From Selaginella tamariscina (lineage: Eukaryota; Streptophyta; Lycopodiopsida; Selaginellales; Selaginellaceae), in assembly GCA_003024785.1 (NCBI GenBank), contig PUQB01000007.1:660001-724000 (forward strand): 64,000 nt of DNA. Direction: 5' to 3'. Under the pieces are notes generated by a model. The model worked only from the letters and a program-made list of their open reading frames with translations, ran no database searches and was not told where the DNA came from. This document shows, piece by piece, positions 61,111 through 64,000 of the stretch; position 1 is the stretch's first letter; each line of letters starts with the position of its first letter. The position numbers were made by a program, and so were the translations under genes.

Positions 61111-61543
61111 ATATTAGTTTAATCAATCTTAATAAATTTAACCCAATCCAGATTTATCTGGATTTATAATATTTCTTTTTTGAATTATTATATAAGTTAT
61201 AAAAAAAATAATTAAATGAAATATTTAATATATAGTTTAGAAAGCATTAATTCTATAGAGCCATTTATATATTAACCTGCTAAACTTGTTCAATTTAACA
61301 AATATTATCTTTCTGGATTTCACTTATTTAACTATGAAACCGTTCTGGTGAATTACAGTTTAAACAACACCTAATTTTAAATTCTTAATAATTGTTTCAT
61401 GGGACTTCCTTTTTTAAAGATTAAATATGTACATATAATGAGTATTTTAACTGTTTTATTATTAATTTATACTTAGATATTTAAAATTGAGAGTTCACTT
61501 ATGTGTCACCAATCATAAAGTTTCCAATAATATATAATATATA

Positions 61544-61583
<40 letters not shown>

Positions 61584-61889
61584 TGAAATGTGAGGATATA
61601 AGCTTTGCTTTTCTATCTAAAATGTACATATTTAATGCTATATTTATATTATACAATTATGTATGCATACATAATCATTTGCATAAAGACATATGATATA
61701 TCATATTTACAGATATATGTATACATGCATATACACATAATAAATGTTTGTGTGTATGTATTATACCTGGATATAATTGTGTATAAATCTACTTTTTTGC
61801 ATGCACGCCCACAGTCTTTGCCACATCACTCTTTATAAGAACATATAAATACACACCACCACACACACACTATAAATACATATACATAC

Positions 61890-61988
<99 letters not shown>

Positions 61989-62160
61989 CATATGGAAGAA
62001 TTGAATTATCAAATATTACGAACTAAACATAAACAATTAAACATGCAATTATGCAAATGAATTTACAAAAACTAGCTACACTTATTGTGATTTTCAATTA
62101 AAAGAATAATATTAATTATAATTATATGTTTTATGAACTTTTTGTTCATGTGCATGCATA
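61111..62160. repeat. AT-rich DNA with very long (TA)n run, no gene
   Basis: A GT run lies at about 61548-61581. A TA run of about 84 bp (61902-61985) follows TACA repeats. No gene. Confidence 0.8.
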
Positions 62161-62162
62161 AT

Positions 62163-62391
62163 GTTATAACTAAAATGGGAATGATACATGAAAATGAGAA
62201 TATAAAATAATTTATTAATTAATATTTAAGTATTAATTATTAATATTTTAAATATACATTTTAAAGAATATCTTTTTTTAAACATATATTATTTTAAAAT
62301 ATATTTCTTTAATATTAAAAAAGTTAATTAAATAATTAAAATTATTAATTCTTAAGAAATGAGACTATATACATTTTCATTTTAGTTACAA
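62163..62391. mobile_element. MITE-like element (copy 2)
   Basis: It starts GTTATAACTAAAATGGGAATG and ends CATTTTCATTTTAGTTACAAT, the inverse. Its AT-rich interior aligns with that of the element at 6830-7046 (for instance GAGACTATA.ACATTT near the right end). Confidence 0.6.
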
Positions 62392-63775
62392 TATTCATAT
62401 ATACATAGTTTATTAAAAGTATTTATGTAATATTATTGTTGTTTAAAAAATAAATAAAATTGTAATTTTAAGATTTGAAGGGTATATATGAGATTTAAAA
62501 CGTATATTTGTATTTTTTTTCTTTCATATACTTATATATAAGGTGAAATATTTTAATATTTCACCTAAAAACATAGCATCAAATATGTGTACTATGTGTG
62601 TGCATGCATAAAAAGTATATTACTACACTGTGTATCACACACACATATATCAACTCTTTATATGTATATATTTCATATATTGCAACAAGGAAGAGTTGAA
62701 TTATCAAATATTACATGAAACCAACATGAAGGAGCCTACAAATTAAATCTAAAAAATGTTTGTTATAAATCGAGGTATTTTAAATGGTTTTATAAATCTT
62801 TCAATAATAAGATTTTAATTAAGAATATTTACATAAACTTAATCATTGTTTATTATGTTAATACAATTGTAACATCATAATAATGAACTATAACACAATA
62901 ACATGACACACATGTGGCCATTATAACTATCAGTCGTGGATTCATTTGGTATTATAATTACATGAGTGCCGTGGTACTTAAAGGTGTACCGTGAGGTTCG
63001 GACCAATACAAATTATATATATATATATAAACTTTATTTAGATAATTAAAACTTATTTTTAATGTAGATTTTCTTTGTTTATTTTCTTCCAGTGTTTCAT
63101 ATAAATATAAATACAATTTTAATTTTATTAAACATAATTTTGTTAAGTTAACCATAATTTTCCCCCTCTTAATACCCTCTTGAATTCATTAATGCTTATT
63201 GTTTATTATGCTATATATATATATTATAATTTAAAAAGTATAGACTGATTATACACTTCTTCTGTTATTGATATAACTTGAGGTGGTCCTGGAAATAATT
63301 AATATACATATTTAAAATTAATGCGATCTATTACAATTGAAATATTAAATAAAAATTTATAGTAAAGAAAATTTGTTTCTTTCTATTATATTTATATACT
63401 AAAATATGTATGAGCAGGCATATATAAAGGCAACAATCCAGAAATATTATTTTATAAATTGATTTTACATTTAAAAAAAAATCTAAAAAAATTTTAAAGC
63501 TCAAAGAAAAGTTATTTTTTAGTAAAATTAACTTCAATAACCTAAAGAAAAAATATTTCATTAATAAATTAATATATTAAATATTGGTTTTGAACCATAC
63601 ACAATTACATACAAATATAAATAAAAAATAGACCTAGCTAAATTATATAAGACTGCCTGGATTTATATAGCTTTCACACATTATTTTCAGAGTAGTATAT
63701 TCTACAAGATAAGCAAGCGATAACAGAGACATTACAACATAATAATAATAATAATACTAAATAATAATTATAATA
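62392..63775. other. AT-rich DNA, nothing recognised
   Basis: No coding region or structured repeat beyond short TA runs is supported here. Confidence 0.5.
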
Positions 63776-63779
63776 ATAA

Positions 63780-64000
63780 TAATAATAAAGCAATTGTTGA
63801 ACCTGATATTGAAAACACACTGTTGTAACCAGTGACAGCCCTTCTTTTGCAAATACCGCAGTCTGTCACGCTTAAACACGGATTAAGAAAAAGGAACTGG
63901 CCAGAAATAAAACTCCCTCTCAACCTGTCTAAGAGGGTTACCTTACTTAAAAGAGGAAGCTAGAGAGGATTAAAAATAAATAATACACCAAACCCTGCTT
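63780..64000 (-). other. Possible exon at the window edge
   Basis: Minus-strand 63880-63810 reads LRYLQKKGCHWLQQCVFNI followed by an ATCAG/GTTCAA donor-like site, and base composition becomes more balanced here. A gene continuing leftwards or beyond the right edge is possible; I do not recognise it. An (ATA)n microsatellite lies at 63741-63788. Confidence 0.25.

Overview
This is a nuclear window from a land plant, almost certainly a flowering plant. It contains spliced genes of plant families: an ALOG/LSH gene, a plant-type bHLH with an ACT-like C-terminus, a plant DSS1/SEM1 and a DET2-like steroid-reductase-family gene. It also has Ty3/gypsy retrotransposons, telo-box motifs and a telomere-type (CCCTAAA) tract. 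The background is very AT-rich and full of TA/CA/GA microsatellites. The ALOG coding region stands out as GC-rich, which would fit a monocot-like genome, but I cannot name the species.

Layout. 1-9.6 kb: AT-rich, microsatellite-laden duplicated DNA with no gene (block 1-1.99 kb is repeated at about 7.76-9.53 kb, block 4.1-5.46 kb at 6.5-7.74 kb) and a MITE. 9.6-11.1 kb: gypsy relic G1, with gag joined directly to integrase. 11.1-17.7 kb: gene-free repeats. 17.7-18.0 kb: first copy of a secreted 12-cysteine peptide gene (CRP1). 21.2-23.9 kb: decayed copy of a modular Lys/Glu-rich (KED-like) gene. About 25.3-44.6 kb: a large imperfect inverted duplication with a spacer of about 1.7 kb (32.4-34.1 kb). 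The arms carry CRP2 and CRP3 in opposite orientations, and each arm has been hit by a different gypsy element (G2 at 25.6-29.6 kb, G3 at 38.07-42.79 kb). 44.6-47.4 kb: second, better-preserved copy of the modular KED-like gene (12 exons, minus strand). 48.8-50.4 kb: exon-like fragments of an unrecognised minus-strand gene. 50.5-60.1 kb is the only gene-dense part: bHLH (+), DSS1/SEM1 (+, 164 nt downstream), ALOG (-) and a steroid-reductase-family gene (+). 60.1-64 kb: microsatellites, one orphan exon, a second MITE, and possibly the edge of another gene at the right end.

Two themes link the parts. First, the accessory half has grown by repeated duplication and inversion of a unit of several kb carrying the CRP and KED-like genes, with later retrotransposon insertions. 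Second, almost every recognisable coding sequence is interrupted by an apparent single-base deletion in or next to a short homopolymer (bHLH, DSS1, ALOG, reductase, several KED exons), with one insertion in CRP1. An uncorrected long-read assembly explains this better than simultaneous pseudogenisation. All gene models below are manual splice readings and have not been checked against transcripts.
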